This document shows, piece by piece, positions 1 to 11,288 of a stretch of 64,000 bases of DNA. This DNA is from Paracoccus aminovorans (lineage in GTDB: Bacteria; Pseudomonadota; Alphaproteobacteria; Rhodobacterales; Rhodobacteraceae), in assembly GCF_900005615.1 (NCBI RefSeq), contig NZ_LN832559.1, forward strand, positions 2,929,001 to 2,993,000, given 5' to 3'. The translations under genes were made by a program, and so were the position numbers. The notes beneath the pieces were generated by a model. It had not been told where the DNA came from, ran no database searches, and was given only the letters and a program-made list of their open reading frames with translations. Each line of letters starts with the position of its first letter. Within the stretch, counting starts at the first letter, position 1.

Positions 1-2502
1 CTGGCGGCGATGGGGCTGAACCACAACCAGGTGGTGCAGACGCTGGCGGTGCAGAACGCCATCGCGCCTTCGGGTATCGTGCAGGCGGGGCCGGAACAGG
101 TGCTGGTGCGCGTCGGCGGCCAGTTCGACGACGCCGCAGCCATCGCGGCGGTGAACCTGCGCGTGGGCGAGCGCTTCTTCAACATCGGCGACGTGGCCAC
201 CGTGCGGCGCGGCTACGAGGACCCGCCGACCGCGCTGTTTCGCTATAACGGGCAAGAGGCGGTCGGGTTGCAGATCGGCATGCGCGACGGCGGCAACATC
301 CTGGAGTTCGGCAAGCAAGTGGACGCGCTGATGGCGGACGTGGCCCGCAACCTGCCCATCGGCATCGAGATGGCCAAGGTCGCCGACCAGCCCCATGTGG
401 TGGACGAGGCCGTCGGCCATTTCGTCCAGGCCCTGGTCGAGGCGGTGGCCATCGTGCTGCTGGTCAGCTTCGTCAGCCTCGGGCTGCGGGCGGGGCTGGT
501 GGTGACGCTGACCATACCGCTGGTGCTGGCGATCACCTTCATCGTCCTGGACATCTACGGCATCACCCTGCAACGCATCTCGCTGGGCGCGCTGATCATC
601 GCGCTGGGGCTCTTGGTCGACGACGCGATGATCGCCATCGAGACCATGATCTCGCGCCTCGAACTGGGCGAAAACCTGGAAAGCGCCGCCAGCTACGCCT
701 GGAGCTCCATCGCCTTTCCGATGCTGACCGGCACGTTGGTCACGGTGGCGGGCTTCATCCCCATCGGCCTGAACAGCTCGGCCGCCGGCGAATTCACCTT
801 TTCGCTCTTCGTGGTCATCGCGGTCTCGCTGATCGTCAGCTGGATCGTCGCGGTGCTGTTCGCGCCGCTTCTGGGGGTGACGCTGCTGCCGGCGCGGATG
901 AAGCACGGCGCCGGGCGCGCGGGCTGGCTGCGCCGGCGCTTCCACGGCCTGCTGCTGTTGGGGATGCGCTACAAGTGGCTGACCATCGCCATCACCCTGG
1001 CGGTCTTTGCCGCCTCGGTCGTCGGCATGCGCTTCGTCGAGCAGCAGTTCTTCCCGACCTCGGACCGGACCGAGATCATCGTCGACGTGAACGAACGCGC
1101 CAATGCCTCGATCGCCAAGACCGATGCCGACATCGCGCGCATCGAGGCGATGCTGGCCAACCACGACGACGCCTTGTTCTGGACCAGCCATGTCGGCCAA
1201 GGGGCGCCGCGTTTCGTGCTGTCGATGGACGTGCCGACGCCGGGCCCCTACATGGGCCAGATCGTGATCCAGACACCGGACCTGGCCGCGCGGGACCGGC
1301 TGAAGGCCAGCCTGGTCGAGTTCGGTCGCAACGACCTGATCGGCACCGATCTTTACGTCAAGAACCTAGAAATCGGGCCGCCGGTCGGCAAGCCCGTGCA
1401 ATACCGGGTGTCCTCAGCGGACCCGGATCAGGCGCGCGACGCGGCCCGCGATCTGGCCGCCGTGCTGGCGACCGAGCCGCGGTTGCGCGACATCTCGCTG
1501 GACTGGAACGAGCCGGCGCGGGTGGTCCGCCTGCAGGTCAACCAGGACCAGGCCCGGCGGCTGGGGGTCACGAACGAGGATATCTCCGGCGCGCTGGCCG
1601 GCACATTCAACGGGCGGACCATCACCCAACTGCGCGACGGCATCTTCCTGATCAACGTCACCGCCCGCGGCTCGCAAGAGGATCGCGAGTCGGTCGAGTC
1701 GATCCAGAACCTGCAACTGGCGACCCAGACCGGCACGCCGATCCCGCTGGCCTCGCTGGCGGTGCTGGAATACGGCACCGAACAGCCGCTGATCATGCAG
1801 CGCGACGGGCTGCCCACGGTGACGGTCAAGGCCGACATCGCCGGCAAGGACCAGCCGGCGACCCTGGTCGCGGCCTTGGCCGAGCGGGTGGCGCAGTTCC
1901 GGCAGAGCCTGCCGCAGGGCGTCAAGGTCACGGTCGGCGGCACGGTCGAGACCTCGGCCGAAAGCCAGGAGCCCATCGCCGCCGTGGTCCCGGTCATGCT
2001 GCTGGTCATGGCGCTTTTGGTCATGGTGCAGATGCAGGGCTTCCGGCTGAGCTTCATCGTCTTCGCCGCGGCGCCCCTGGGGCTGATCGGCGTGGTCGCG
2101 GCGCTGCTGCCCTTCGGCGTGCCGATGGGCTTCGTGGCGATCCTGGGGATCCTGGCGCTGATCGGCATCCTGATCCGCAACTCGGTCATCCTCGTGCATG
2201 AGATCCAGGTGCTGATCGCCAAGGGCCACACGGCATGGAACGCGGTCTTCGAGGCATCCGACAGCCGCGCCCGCCCGATCCTGCTGACCGCGGCGGCCGC
2301 GAGTCTGGCGCTGATCCCGATCTCGCGTCAGGTGTTCTGGGGACCGATGGCATTCGCGATGATGGGCGGCATCATCGCCGGTACGCTGGTGACGCTGATC
2401 TTCGTCCCGGCACTCTATTGCGCGGTCTTTCGGGTGCGCCCGCCCGAGGGCGACCCCATGCCCAGCGCCGAGGACCGCGCCCGGGCGGCAGCGCATCAAT
2501 AG
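1..2502 (+). CDS. RND-family efflux permease, 5'-truncated by window edge
   Basis: This is the C-terminal ~833 residues of an AcrB/MexB-type inner-membrane RND exporter. The frame is open from base 1, so the true start lies upstream; family members are about 1,030-1,050 residues, so roughly 200 are missing. The visible part begins in the periplasmic pore domain, then runs into membrane helices from about visible residue 140. GLLVDDAMIAIE near residues 201-212 carries the paired aspartates that relay protons in this family. A second periplasmic loop follows (about 340-650), then the last helix bundle, including VAILGILALIGILIRNSVIL. It would work with a periplasmic adaptor and an outer-membrane channel, neither visible here. 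The substrate cannot be read from the sequence. It ends in TAG, followed at once by a hairpin. Confidence 0.93.
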   Translation: MAAMGLNHNQVVQTLAVQNAIAPSGIVQAGPEQVLVRVGGQFDDAAAIAAVNLRVGERFFNIGDVATVRRGYEDPPTALFRYNGQEAVGLQIGMRDGGNILEFGKQVDALMADVARNLPIGIEMAKVADQPHVVDEAVGHFVQALVEAVAIVLLVSFVSLGLRAGLVVTLTIPLVLAITFIVLDIYGITLQRISLGALIIALGLLVDDAMIAIETMISRLELGENLESAASYAWSSIAFPMLTGTLVTVAGFIPIGLNSSAAGEFTFSLFVVIAVSLIVSWIVAVLFAPLLGVTLLPARMKHGAGRAGWLRRRFHGLLLLGMRYKWLTIAITLAVFAASVVGMRFVEQQFFPTSDRTEIIVDVNERANASIAKTDADIARIEAMLANHDDALFWTSHVGQGAPRFVLSMDVPTPGPYMGQIVIQTPDLAARDRLKASLVEFGRNDLIGTDLYVKNLEIGPPVGKPVQYRVSSADPDQARDAARDLAAVLATEPRLRDISLDWNEPARVVRLQVNQDQARRLGVTNEDISGALAGTFNGRTITQLRDGIFLINVTARGSQEDRESVESIQNLQLATQTGTPIPLASLAVLEYGTEQPLIMQRDGLPTVTVKADIAGKDQPATLVAALAERVAQFRQSLPQGVKVTVGGTVETSAESQEPIAAVVPVMLLVMALLVMVQMQGFRLSFIVFAAAPLGLIGVVAALLPFGVPMGFVAILGILALIGILIRNSVILVHEIQVLIAKGHTAWNAVFEASDSRARPILLTAAAASLALIPISRQVFWGPMAFAMMGGIIAGTLVTLIFVPALYCAVFRVRPPEGDPMPSAEDRARAAAHQ

Positions 2503-2543
2503 GGCGTCAGCATTTTCGATGATGAACGGCGAAAGCTGACGCC
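2503..2543 (+). terminator. Hairpin directly after the RND permease stop
   Basis: GGCGTCAGC (2503-2511) pairs with GCTGACGCC (2535-2543), and inner TTTCG/CGAAA extends the stem to about 14 bp. It begins at the base after the TAG stop, which suits a transcription end or mRNA-stabilising hairpin. There is no good T-run, so intrinsic termination is not certain. Confidence 0.5.
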
Positions 2544-2659
2544 GCGCAAACGGTTCCACCCGAGTTCGCGCCGATCTCAGGACGAGCATCGAAGGCAGAT
2601 CGGCCGCAAGGGACCAATGCATCATGGCAAACACCCGATCAGAGGGTGCGCCCATGGTG

Positions 2660-3180
2660 CAGCTGCTAATACCCGGCCAGCACGGGGCTGTCGCCGCCAC
2701 GGGCTGGGGATAAACGCGACAGCGCGGATATTCGGAGTCGCAGTATCCATGGCCAGACGCACCTTGCGCCATGGGTGTCGACCTTGACGCCATGCTTGCG
2801 GGCCTGCCTTTCGCCGAGGAACTTGATCGCGATGCTGTCCACCGGCGGGTTCAGCGGGCCATCGGCACGGCGGCGATACGGGATCCGGACCTTTAAGAGT
2901 CCTCTGTCTGCGGCACGGTCGAATAGTCCGCGACGGACAGTCCATCCCCGCCAGCACAGCAGTCTCGCGACCCTCCCGCGGTCTACCTGAGCGGTAGCTC
3001 GAACGGCACCTGGATCGACAGGCAGAACTGGATCGCTGCGTTCGAGAAGACAGGCTGTCGACCCTGACGGTCCCATGCGGCGTGAGCCAAGTCCTCTCCT
3101 TGTGGATCCAAATGAGGCGCGACTCGCGGCTCCGAACGCAACGCCGCCGAACCAGCGCGCCATGCGGGAGCAGGCACGCG
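2660..3180 (-). pseudogene. Decayed IS5-family transposase remnant (N-terminal half)
   Basis: Minus-strand translation gives consecutive pieces of an IS5-family DDE transposase scattered over all three frames. The N-terminal piece is GRQPVFSNAAIQFCLSI (family GRQPVYSDAAIQ-like), followed by RIPYRRRADGPLNPPVDSI in a second frame. Next come KFLGERQARKHG and, in a third frame, WRKVRLAMDTATPNIRAV, matching the family's WRKVHLAMD-like core. At least three frameshifts and the loss of everything after the GDSPVL-like segment show it is dead. No terminal inverted repeats or target duplication could be identified. The family call rests on remembered motifs. Confidence 0.75.
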
Positions 3181-3193
3181 ATGACTTCGTCAT

Positions 3194-3809
3194 GCCATCC
3201 TTGGTCTTTTTAGTGAATCCTTTCCAGGGCAGCGTTTATGCAACAGCCCACCTGATCGACGCTAGGCGCGAGGAGAAGGGGCAGCCGGGGCGGGAGTTGT
3301 AATCGATCAGCGAACTTCTGGCTCTGAAGATTCCGGGGCAGCGTGCTGGCCGTCGAGGTCTGCTTGACCTCGCTGAGCCGAGTGTTTTGGTGCGGACCAC
3401 CATTATTGCCGCAAGCGCGCGGCGGCCGGAGCGAATGGAAAGCGCAGGTCGCGATGGCGCGAATGCCATCCTGCACTCCGCTTGGACCAGCGGCACCGCG
3501 ATGGCAGCAGGAGCGGGCCGATCCTCCAGGCCCAGAAAATCGCAGACTCGACGCAAGGCCCATGATCCCGTCGGGTCCGTGGTTGCGGCAGCCTCGCCCA
3601 AGCCGCTGCGGCAACGGAAAACCGTGCCGCATGGATTGAACGCTTCGGCCAGAAATCGTCATGCATGGCCTCGAAAAGGAAGACGCCCCCGGCACGAAAT
3701 CGAAAACGGGATTGACCCAGGCCGCGATCAAAAGGCCGATCGACGCTGGCCGGCTGCGACGGGCTGAACCTGCCGCCGTTCCGAGTTCCGCATCGGGCTG
3801 CAGCCGTGA
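3194..3809. other. Gene-free stretch between IS remnant and recQ
   Basis: About 600 bases contain only short overlapping open frames on both strands with no recognisable motif, no ribosome-binding site and no consistent third-position GC pattern. They lie between the IS5 remnant and the recQ stop, so they are probably decayed DNA left with the transposon. I see no RNA gene or repeat. Confidence 0.5.
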
Positions 3810-5843
<2,034 letters not shown>

Positions 5844-6137
5844 CTAGAAGCCGTAGAAGAAGCCGGCGTTATTGGCGAGCGCGCGCTGCGCGATGATGAT
5901 GACGATGAAGACCACCAGCGGCGCCAGGTCCAGCCCGCCGGTGTTCGGCAGGATCCGGCGCACCGGGGCATAGATCGGCTCCAGCAGGCGGTTCAGCCCG
6001 TTCCAGATCTGCCAGATCAGCGGCTGGCGCAGGTTCAGCACCTGGAAGTTGATCAGCCACGACATGATGATATGGGCGATCATCACGAACCAGACCACGT
6101 CGAGTATCAGCATCAAGGCTTGGTAGAGCGTGACCAT
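5844..6137 (-). CDS. YggT family membrane protein
   Basis: A 97-residue protein with two hydrophobic segments separated by a conserved loop: LILDVVWFVMIAHIIMSWLI near the N-terminus and LVVFIVIIIAQRAL near the C-terminus. The RLLEPIYAPVRRILPNTGGLD loop is typical of YggT proteins, whose exact role is unsettled (membrane or cell-shape functions have been proposed). The chosen ATG at 6137 has GGAAGG about 8 bases upstream; a longer frame to 6269 exists but has no ribosome-binding site and an unlikely Cys/Pro/Arg-rich extension. The stop TAG touches the recQ ATG, making a two-gene operon. Confidence 0.85.
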   Translation of the reverse strand: MVTLYQALMLILDVVWFVMIAHIIMSWLINFQVLNLRQPLIWQIWNGLNRLLEPIYAPVRRILPNTGGLDLAPLVVFIVIIIAQRALANNAGFFYGF

Positions 6138-6283
6138 TTCATTCCCTTCCGGCAGTTCCCCGGACAGGTAAGGCAGGCATCCGCATTGCGCAAGCAGCAA
6201 GGATCGGCCGCAGCGTTCCGATTGACGCCCCGGCGGGCCGCCGCTAGCGGGGCGGGGTCCGGAAGGCAAGAAGGAAGCCGCCC

Positions 6284-6856
6284 ATGTATCCGATGCTCCG
6301 CTTCGCCAAGGAGATGCTGAAGTTCCGCCGGGCGCCCCGGATCGGCGTGCTGGACGCGCATGTCTCGACCCACCGCTGCTGGCCCTGGGACCTCGACCCC
6401 TGGATCGAGCTGAACAACGGCCGCACGCTGACGCTCTACGACCTGGGCCGGTTGCCGATGGCGGTCAGGACCGGGATCATCGGCATCATGCGGGACAACG
6501 GCTGGGGCATCACCGTCGCCGGCAACTCGGTGCGCTATCGCCGCCGCATCCGATGCTTTCACCGGTTCACCATGGTGTCGCGGACGCTGGGCTGGGACGC
6601 GCGCTTTCTCTACATGGAGCAGAGCATGTGGCGCGCGGGCGAATGCTGCAACCACATGCTGCTGCGCGCGGCGATCACCTCGGCCCAGGGGATCGTGGCG
6701 CCGGCGCGGCTGATGCAGGCCGCAGGCCGCGATCCGGTCAGCCCCGAATTGCCGGGCTGGGTGCGGGCCTGGATCGCCGCGGATGCCGAAAGGCCCTGGC
6801 CGCCGCTTCTGCCGCCGATCACCCCCGGCGACCGGAATGCCGACTTGCCAGCCTGA
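6284..6856 (+). CDS. Hotdog-fold acyl-CoA thioesterase-like protein
   Basis: A 190-residue soluble protein of the THEM6/acyl-CoA thioesterase-like hotdog group common in Rhodobacteraceae. It carries the family's WPWDLDPWIELNNGRTLTLY segment, where the Asn/Gly-rich stretch starts the central helix, then RYRRRIRCFHRF and WDARFLYMEQSMWR in the sheet. The family hydrolyses acyl thioesters, but the substrate is unknown. It starts the plus-strand series that includes the MFS transporter and mepA; the next gene begins 50 bases downstream. It is divergent from yggT, so the 146-base gap at 6138-6283 should hold both promoters. Confidence 0.8.
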   Translation: MYPMLRFAKEMLKFRRAPRIGVLDAHVSTHRCWPWDLDPWIELNNGRTLTLYDLGRLPMAVRTGIIGIMRDNGWGITVAGNSVRYRRRIRCFHRFTMVSRTLGWDARFLYMEQSMWRAGECCNHMLLRAAITSAQGIVAPARLMQAAGRDPVSPELPGWVRAWIAADAERPWPPLLPPITPGDRNADLPA

Positions 6857-6906
6857 CCGCGCTGGGGCCTTATGCGCGCGGAAAACGAGGCCGCGGCGAG
6901 GACTTC

Positions 6907-8265
6907 ATGGAACGCAGACGCATCTGGGGCTGGTGGTTCTTCGACTGGGCCAGCCAGCCCTTCGCGACGCTGCTGATGACCTTCATCTTCCCGGTCTATT
7001 ACGCCGAGGTCGCCCGCGCCCATTTCATCGCGCAGGGCATGACGGCCGAGGCGGCGGGGGCGGCGGCGCAGTCGCTCTGGGGCTACGGGCTGGGCCTTTG
7101 CGGGGTGATCATCGCGACCCTGGCGCCGGTCTTGGGCGCCATCGCCGACAACACCGGACGCCGGCTGGTCTGGGTCTGGGTCTTTTCCGGCTTCTACATG
7201 GCGGGTTCGTGGGGGCTGTGGTTCCTGATGCCGGGGCAGCCCGACCTGCATCTGGCCATCGTCTCGTTCGGGATCGGGCTGATCGGCATGGAATTCGCCA
7301 CCATCTTCACCAATGCCCTGCTGCCCGGCCTGGCCCCCGCGGGCGAGATCGGCCGGGTCTCGGGCTCGGGCTTCGCCTTCGGCTATCTGGGCGGGGTCGT
7401 CTCGCTGGCGCTGGTGCTGCTGTTTCTGGCCGAGAACGCCCAGACCGGCCGCACCCTGCTGGGCGTCCCGCCGGTGCTGGACCTGGATCCCGGGCTGCGC
7501 GAGGGCACGCGGGCGGCGGGTCCATTCACCGCATTGTGGTATCTGGTCTTCATGATCCCCTTCGCGCTTTGGGTGCGGGAAACGCCCGGCCCGCGCCGCA
7601 GGCTGCGGCTGGGGGCGGCGATGCGCGACCTGGGGCGGCTGTTGTCCAGCCTGCCGCGGCGGCCGTCGCTTTCGGCCTGGCTCGCCTCGTCGATGTTTTC
7701 GCGCGATGCGCTGAACGCGCTTTACGCCTTCGGCGGCGTCTATGCCGGCACGGTGCTGGGCTGGCCGGTGTTCCTGGCCGGAGTCTTCGGCGTGGTCAGC
7801 GCAGTCTCGGCCGCCGTCATCAGCTGGATCGGCGGCCGCGCCGACCGGCGCTGGGGACCCAGGCCGGTGATCGTCGTCTGCACCCTGGTGCTGACCGGGG
7901 TCTGCGTCCTGCTGACCGGCATGGACCGCGCGCAGGTGCTGGGCCTGCCGCTGGCCGAGGGCGCGCGCCTGCCCGACGCGCTGTTCTTTCTGTGCGGGGC
8001 GCTGATCGGCGGCGCGGGCGGCGCGCTGCAATCGGCCAGCCGCACGATGATGGTGCGCCACACCACGCCCGAGCGCGCCACCGAAGCCTTCGGCCTCTAT
8101 GCGCTTTCCGGCAAGGCCACCGCCTTCCTCGCCCCGTTGCTGGTCGCGCTGGTGACCGATCTGACCGGCAGCCAGAGGCTCGGCATCTCTCCGCTCATCG
8201 TGATGTTCCTTCTGGCGCTGCTTCTGCTAGGTTGGGTCAAAACCGAAGGAGAACCCGAGCAGTGA
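6907..8265 (+). CDS. UMF1-type MFS transporter
   Basis: A 452-residue polytopic inner-membrane protein. The N-terminal WGWWFFDWASQPFATLLMTF is the hallmark of the UMF1/Atg22-like branch of the major facilitator superfamily. About 11-12 hydrophobic segments follow, and DNTGRRLVWVW after helix 3 corresponds to the MFS loop motif. The substrate is unknown. The ATG at 6907 was chosen because the conserved N-terminus begins there; the frame stays open upstream but overlaps the thioesterase. Its TGA overlaps the GTG start of mepA (GTGA), implying translational coupling. Confidence 0.87.
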   Translation: MERRRIWGWWFFDWASQPFATLLMTFIFPVYYAEVARAHFIAQGMTAEAAGAAAQSLWGYGLGLCGVIIATLAPVLGAIADNTGRRLVWVWVFSGFYMAGSWGLWFLMPGQPDLHLAIVSFGIGLIGMEFATIFTNALLPGLAPAGEIGRVSGSGFAFGYLGGVVSLALVLLFLAENAQTGRTLLGVPPVLDLDPGLREGTRAAGPFTALWYLVFMIPFALWVRETPGPRRRLRLGAAMRDLGRLLSSLPRRPSLSAWLASSMFSRDALNALYAFGGVYAGTVLGWPVFLAGVFGVVSAVSAAVISWIGGRADRRWGPRPVIVVCTLVLTGVCVLLTGMDRAQVLGLPLAEGARLPDALFFLCGALIGGAGGALQSASRTMMVRHTTPERATEAFGLYALSGKATAFLAPLLVALVTDLTGSQRLGISPLIVMFLLALLLLGWVKTEGEPEQ

Positions 8266-9134
8266 TCCGCAGAACCCTGACCGCCGCCGCGCTGGCGCTG
8301 GCCGCGCTTGCCTCGGCCCTGCCCGCGGCCGCCGATCCGCTGGCCAAGGACGTGTTCGGCGCCGCACCCGGCCCCACCGCCGGCGGCGCCGCCGCCATCG
8401 GCTTCTATTCCAAGGGCTGCATCACCGGCGCCGCGCAGATGCCCGAAAGCGGCCCGACCTGGCAGGTGATGCGGCTGTCGCGGGGCCGCAACTGGGGCCA
8501 CCCCGACCTGGTCAGCTTCCTGATCGGCCTTTCGGGCGCGGCGCGCCAGGCCGGCTGGCAGGGGCTCTATATCGGCGACATGAGCCAGCCGCGCGGCGGG
8601 CCGATGGTGACCGGCCACGCCAGCCACCAGATGGGGCTGGACGCCGACATCTGGATGCTGCCGCCGTCCAGCCTGCAGCTGACCCGGGCGCAGCGGGAAA
8701 AGATCTCGTCGCAATCGGTGGTGAACAAGGCCGGCACCGCGCCCTCGGGGCTGTGGAGCGGCTCGCATATGGCGATCCTGCGCGCCGCCGCCCGCGACCC
8801 GCGCGTCGAGCGCATCTTCGTCGATCCCGTCGCCAAGGTCGCCATGTGCCAAAGCGCCTCGGGCGACCGCAGCTGGCTGCGCAAGATTCGCCCGATCAAC
8901 GGCCACGATTATCACTTCCACGTCCGGCTGGCCTGCCCGGCGGGCTCGGTCTGCCAGACGCAGGACGCGCCGCCCCCCGGCGACGGCTGCGCCGAGGCCG
9001 CCGAATGGATCAAGAACCGCATCGACCCCAGCCGGGTGAAGCCGGTGCCACCCGATCCGAACTATCGCCATCCCCGCAGCTACCGCCTCAGCGAGATGCC
9101 CCGCCAATGCCAGGCCGTCGCCACCGCCCGCTAG
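8262..9134 (+). CDS. mepA: Penicillin-insensitive murein endopeptidase MepA
   Basis: A 290-residue exported zinc LAS peptidase (M74) that cleaves D-Ala-meso-DAP cross-links in peptidoglycan. An N-terminal signal peptide (LTAAALALAALASALPAAA) precedes the mature enzyme. Zinc and catalytic residues are visible: GHASHQMGLDADIW (His119, His122, Asp129) and GHDYHFHVRL (His218, His220). Cysteines at about 53, 196, 225 and 231 could form disulfides. The GTG start at 8262 is supported by AAGGAGA at 8246-8252. It overlaps the MFS gene by 4 bases and the next gene by 28. Confidence 0.95.
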   Translation: MIRRTLTAAALALAALASALPAAADPLAKDVFGAAPGPTAGGAAAIGFYSKGCITGAAQMPESGPTWQVMRLSRGRNWGHPDLVSFLIGLSGAARQAGWQGLYIGDMSQPRGGPMVTGHASHQMGLDADIWMLPPSSLQLTRAQREKISSQSVVNKAGTAPSGLWSGSHMAILRAAARDPRVERIFVDPVAKVAMCQSASGDRSWLRKIRPINGHDYHFHVRLACPAGSVCQTQDAPPPGDGCAEAAEWIKNRIDPSRVKPVPPDPNYRHPRSYRLSEMPRQCQAVATAR

Positions 9135-10060
9135 AACGGGCGCAAGGCGGCTGGTTCCGGCGCCTGCCCCGGCTGGCGCTCTCGGCCCTGCTGCTGTCCG
9201 CCGGCGCTGCCTGCGCCGCCGATCCCGCGCCCTCGGCCGGGCCGCGCGTGGACTATGTCGCCACCTATGTCTGGCGCATGGAGGACGATCAGTTCGGCGG
9301 TTTTTCCGGCATCGAGATCAGCGCCGACGGCCGCCGCTTCACCGCGCTGTCCGACCGCGCCTCGATCCGCTGGGGCACGGTCGAGCGCGACGCCGAGGGC
9401 CGCATCCGCGGCATGGAGGCCGCCGGCCGCGCCCGGCTGCGCGACAGTTCCGGCAAGCCGCTGAAACCCGGCCGGCAGGGCGACAGCGAGGGGCTGGCAA
9501 TCGCCGCGGACGGCACGATCTGGATCAGTTTCGAGGGGCTGACCCGCGTCGCCCGCTACGACACGCCCGACAGCCCGGCCCAGCCCCTGCCGCGCCCGCC
9601 CGCGTTCAAGGCGATGCAGGGCAACTCCTCGCTCGAGGCGCTGGCGATCCTGCCCGACGGCACGCTGCTGACGCTGCCGGAACGCTCGGGCCAGCTGACG
9701 CGGCCGTTCCCGGTCTGGCGCTGGCGGGACGGCAAATGGGACCAGCCCTTCTCGATCCCGCGCTCGGGCGACTGGCTGGCGGTTGGGGCGGATGTCGGCC
9801 CGGACGGCCGCTTCTATCTGCTGGAACGCGATTTCAAGGGGTTGCTAGGCTTTCGCTCGCGCGTGCGCCGCTTCGACCTGACCGAGCACGGCGTCGCGAA
9901 CGAGCGCGTGCTTCTGGAAAGCCGGCCGCTGCAATACGACAACCTAGAGGGGATCTCGGTCTGGGACGACGGCACCGGGATCCGGTTGACACTGATCTCG
10001 GATGACAATTTCAACTGGTTCCAGCGCACGGAGCTGGTCGAATACCGGGTCACGGAATGA
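9107..10060 (+). CDS. Phytase-like-domain secreted protein
   Basis: A 317-residue exported protein with an arginine-rich N-terminus and hydrophobic core (LALSALLLSAGAAC), then a domain resembling esterase-like activity of phytase (PF13449). Supporting pieces are FGGFSGIEISADGRRFTALSD near the start, GDSEGLAIAADGTIWISFEG, NSSLEALAILPDGTLL and NLEGISVWDD, the repeating blades of a propeller-like fold. Cleavage probably falls after AAC or ACA; the cysteine context is too weak for a confident lipobox. Phytate activity should not be assumed. The start lies inside mepA, and its TGA overlaps the next ATG. Confidence 0.8.
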   Translation: MPGRRHRPLERAQGGWFRRLPRLALSALLLSAGAACAADPAPSAGPRVDYVATYVWRMEDDQFGGFSGIEISADGRRFTALSDRASIRWGTVERDAEGRIRGMEAAGRARLRDSSGKPLKPGRQGDSEGLAIAADGTIWISFEGLTRVARYDTPDSPAQPLPRPPAFKAMQGNSSLEALAILPDGTLLTLPERSGQLTRPFPVWRWRDGKWDQPFSIPRSGDWLAVGADVGPDGRFYLLERDFKGLLGFRSRVRRFDLTEHGVANERVLLESRPLQYDNLEGISVWDDGTGIRLTLISDDNFNWFQRTELVEYRVTE

Positions 10061-11193
10061 GCCTGCCGGCCTTGATCGCGGCCTTGGACCGCGCCGTCGA
10101 CGACGCCCTGGCGGAACAGCGGCTGGTCGGCTGCGTGCTGCTGCTTGCCGCCTCGGGGCGGGTGGTCCATGCCCGCGCCGCCGGCATGGCCGACCGCGAG
10201 GCCGGCCGGGCGATGACGCCGGGCAGCTGGCTGCGCTATGCCTCGGTCACCAAGCCGTTCACGACGCTGGCGGCGCTGCGGCTGATGGACCAGGGCCGGC
10301 TTTCGCCCGAGGACGCGGTCACCCGCTGGCTGTCGGGCTTCGCCCCCGCCCTGGCCGACGGCAGCCGGCCCCGCATCACGCTCGACCATCTGATGTCGCA
10401 TCTGGCCGGGCTGGACTACGGCTTCAACCAGCCCGAGGACGGGCCCTATGCCCGCGCCGGGGTGTCGGACGGGATCGGCGACGCCGGCATCTCGCTGGCC
10501 GAGAACCTGCGCCGGCTGGCCGCGGTGCCGCTGGACCGTGCGCCGGGCACGCGCTGGCGCTATTCGTTGGCGACCGACGTGCTGGGCGCGGTGATCGAGG
10601 CCGCGACGGACCGCCCCCTACCCGAAGCGATGGCCGATCTGGTCACCGGTCCCCTGGGCATCGAGGCCGCCTTCCACGCGCCCGATCCCGGCACTCTGGC
10701 GGCGAATTATGCCGGCGACGTGCAGCCTCCGCGGCGCATGGCCGGTCCGACGCGGGTCGCCAATCCGCTGCGCCCCGAGCAACGCTACAGCTTCCTGCCC
10801 GAGCGGATCATGGCGCCCGACGCCTATCCTTCGGGCGGCGGCGGCATGGCGGGCACGGCCGAGGCGGCGCTGACCGTGATTGAGGCGCTGCATCGCGGCT
10901 CCTTCATCGGCGAGGCCCTGCGGGACCAGGCGCGCCGCAACCGCATCGGTCACCACCGCCATCCTATGCGCGGTCCCGGCTGGGGCCATGCCTGGGCCGG
11001 CGCGGTGGTCACCGATGCCGAACTGGCCGGGATCGGCCTGCCGGCGGGATGCCTGAGCTGGGGTGGCATCTACGGTCACAGCTGGATCGCCGATCCCGCC
11101 CGCGACCGCAGCCTGGTCGCCCTGACCAACACCACGACCGAGGGCATGAACGGCGCCTTTGCCGTGGAAATCGCCGCGGCCTTCGCGGCCTAG
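10057..11193 (+). CDS. Serine hydrolase, beta-lactamase/DD-peptidase family
   Basis: A 378-residue member of the class C beta-lactamase-like family (Pfam Beta-lactamase). The catalytic SxxK is SVTK at residues 63-66 (YASVTKPFTTLAAL), and the second motif Tyr-x-x is YSL at 169-171 (RWRYSLATDVLG). SWGGIYGHSWIAD near residue 333 sits where the third motif region lies. There is no signal peptide, so it is predicted cytoplasmic, which argues against a resistance beta-lactamase. An esterase or peptidase role is more likely. ATGA overlap with the preceding gene makes it the last member of the coupled operon. Confidence 0.85.
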   Translation: MSLPALIAALDRAVDDALAEQRLVGCVLLLAASGRVVHARAAGMADREAGRAMTPGSWLRYASVTKPFTTLAALRLMDQGRLSPEDAVTRWLSGFAPALADGSRPRITLDHLMSHLAGLDYGFNQPEDGPYARAGVSDGIGDAGISLAENLRRLAAVPLDRAPGTRWRYSLATDVLGAVIEAATDRPLPEAMADLVTGPLGIEAAFHAPDPGTLAANYAGDVQPPRRMAGPTRVANPLRPEQRYSFLPERIMAPDAYPSGGGGMAGTAEAALTVIEALHRGSFIGEALRDQARRNRIGHHRHPMRGPGWGHAWAGAVVTDAELAGIGLPAGCLSWGGIYGHSWIADPARDRSLVALTNTTTEGMNGAFAVEIAAAFAA

Positions 11194-11205
11194 CGCAGGA
11201 AAGCG

Positions 11206-11234
11206 TTGACACCGAGCCGGCGCGGACCTATGCG
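11206..11234 (+). promoter_or_regulatory. Putative sigma-70-type promoter for the queuosine-precursor transporter
   Basis: A perfect -35 hexamer TTGACA (11206-11211) is followed after exactly 17 bases by TATGCG (11229-11234), leaving a ~50-base leader before the ATG at 11289. It lies just downstream of the serine hydrolase stop. I looked for a preQ1 riboswitch in the leader and could not support one. Confidence 0.5.
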
Positions 11235-11288
11235 GCCCTGCCCCGAGCGGGCCGAGTCTCCGCTACCTTGCCAAAACGGAACCATACC

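Noticed and set aside
3210..3731. A possible protein of about 170 residues in the decayed patch before recQ
   Set aside because: Composition varies by frame, no domain was recognised and no ribosome-binding site is present; treated as non-coding remnant.
11235..11288. preQ1 riboswitch before the queuosine-precursor transporter
   Set aside because: The leader lacks the adenine-rich tail and stem-loop of known preQ1 classes; only a promoter-like sequence was found.
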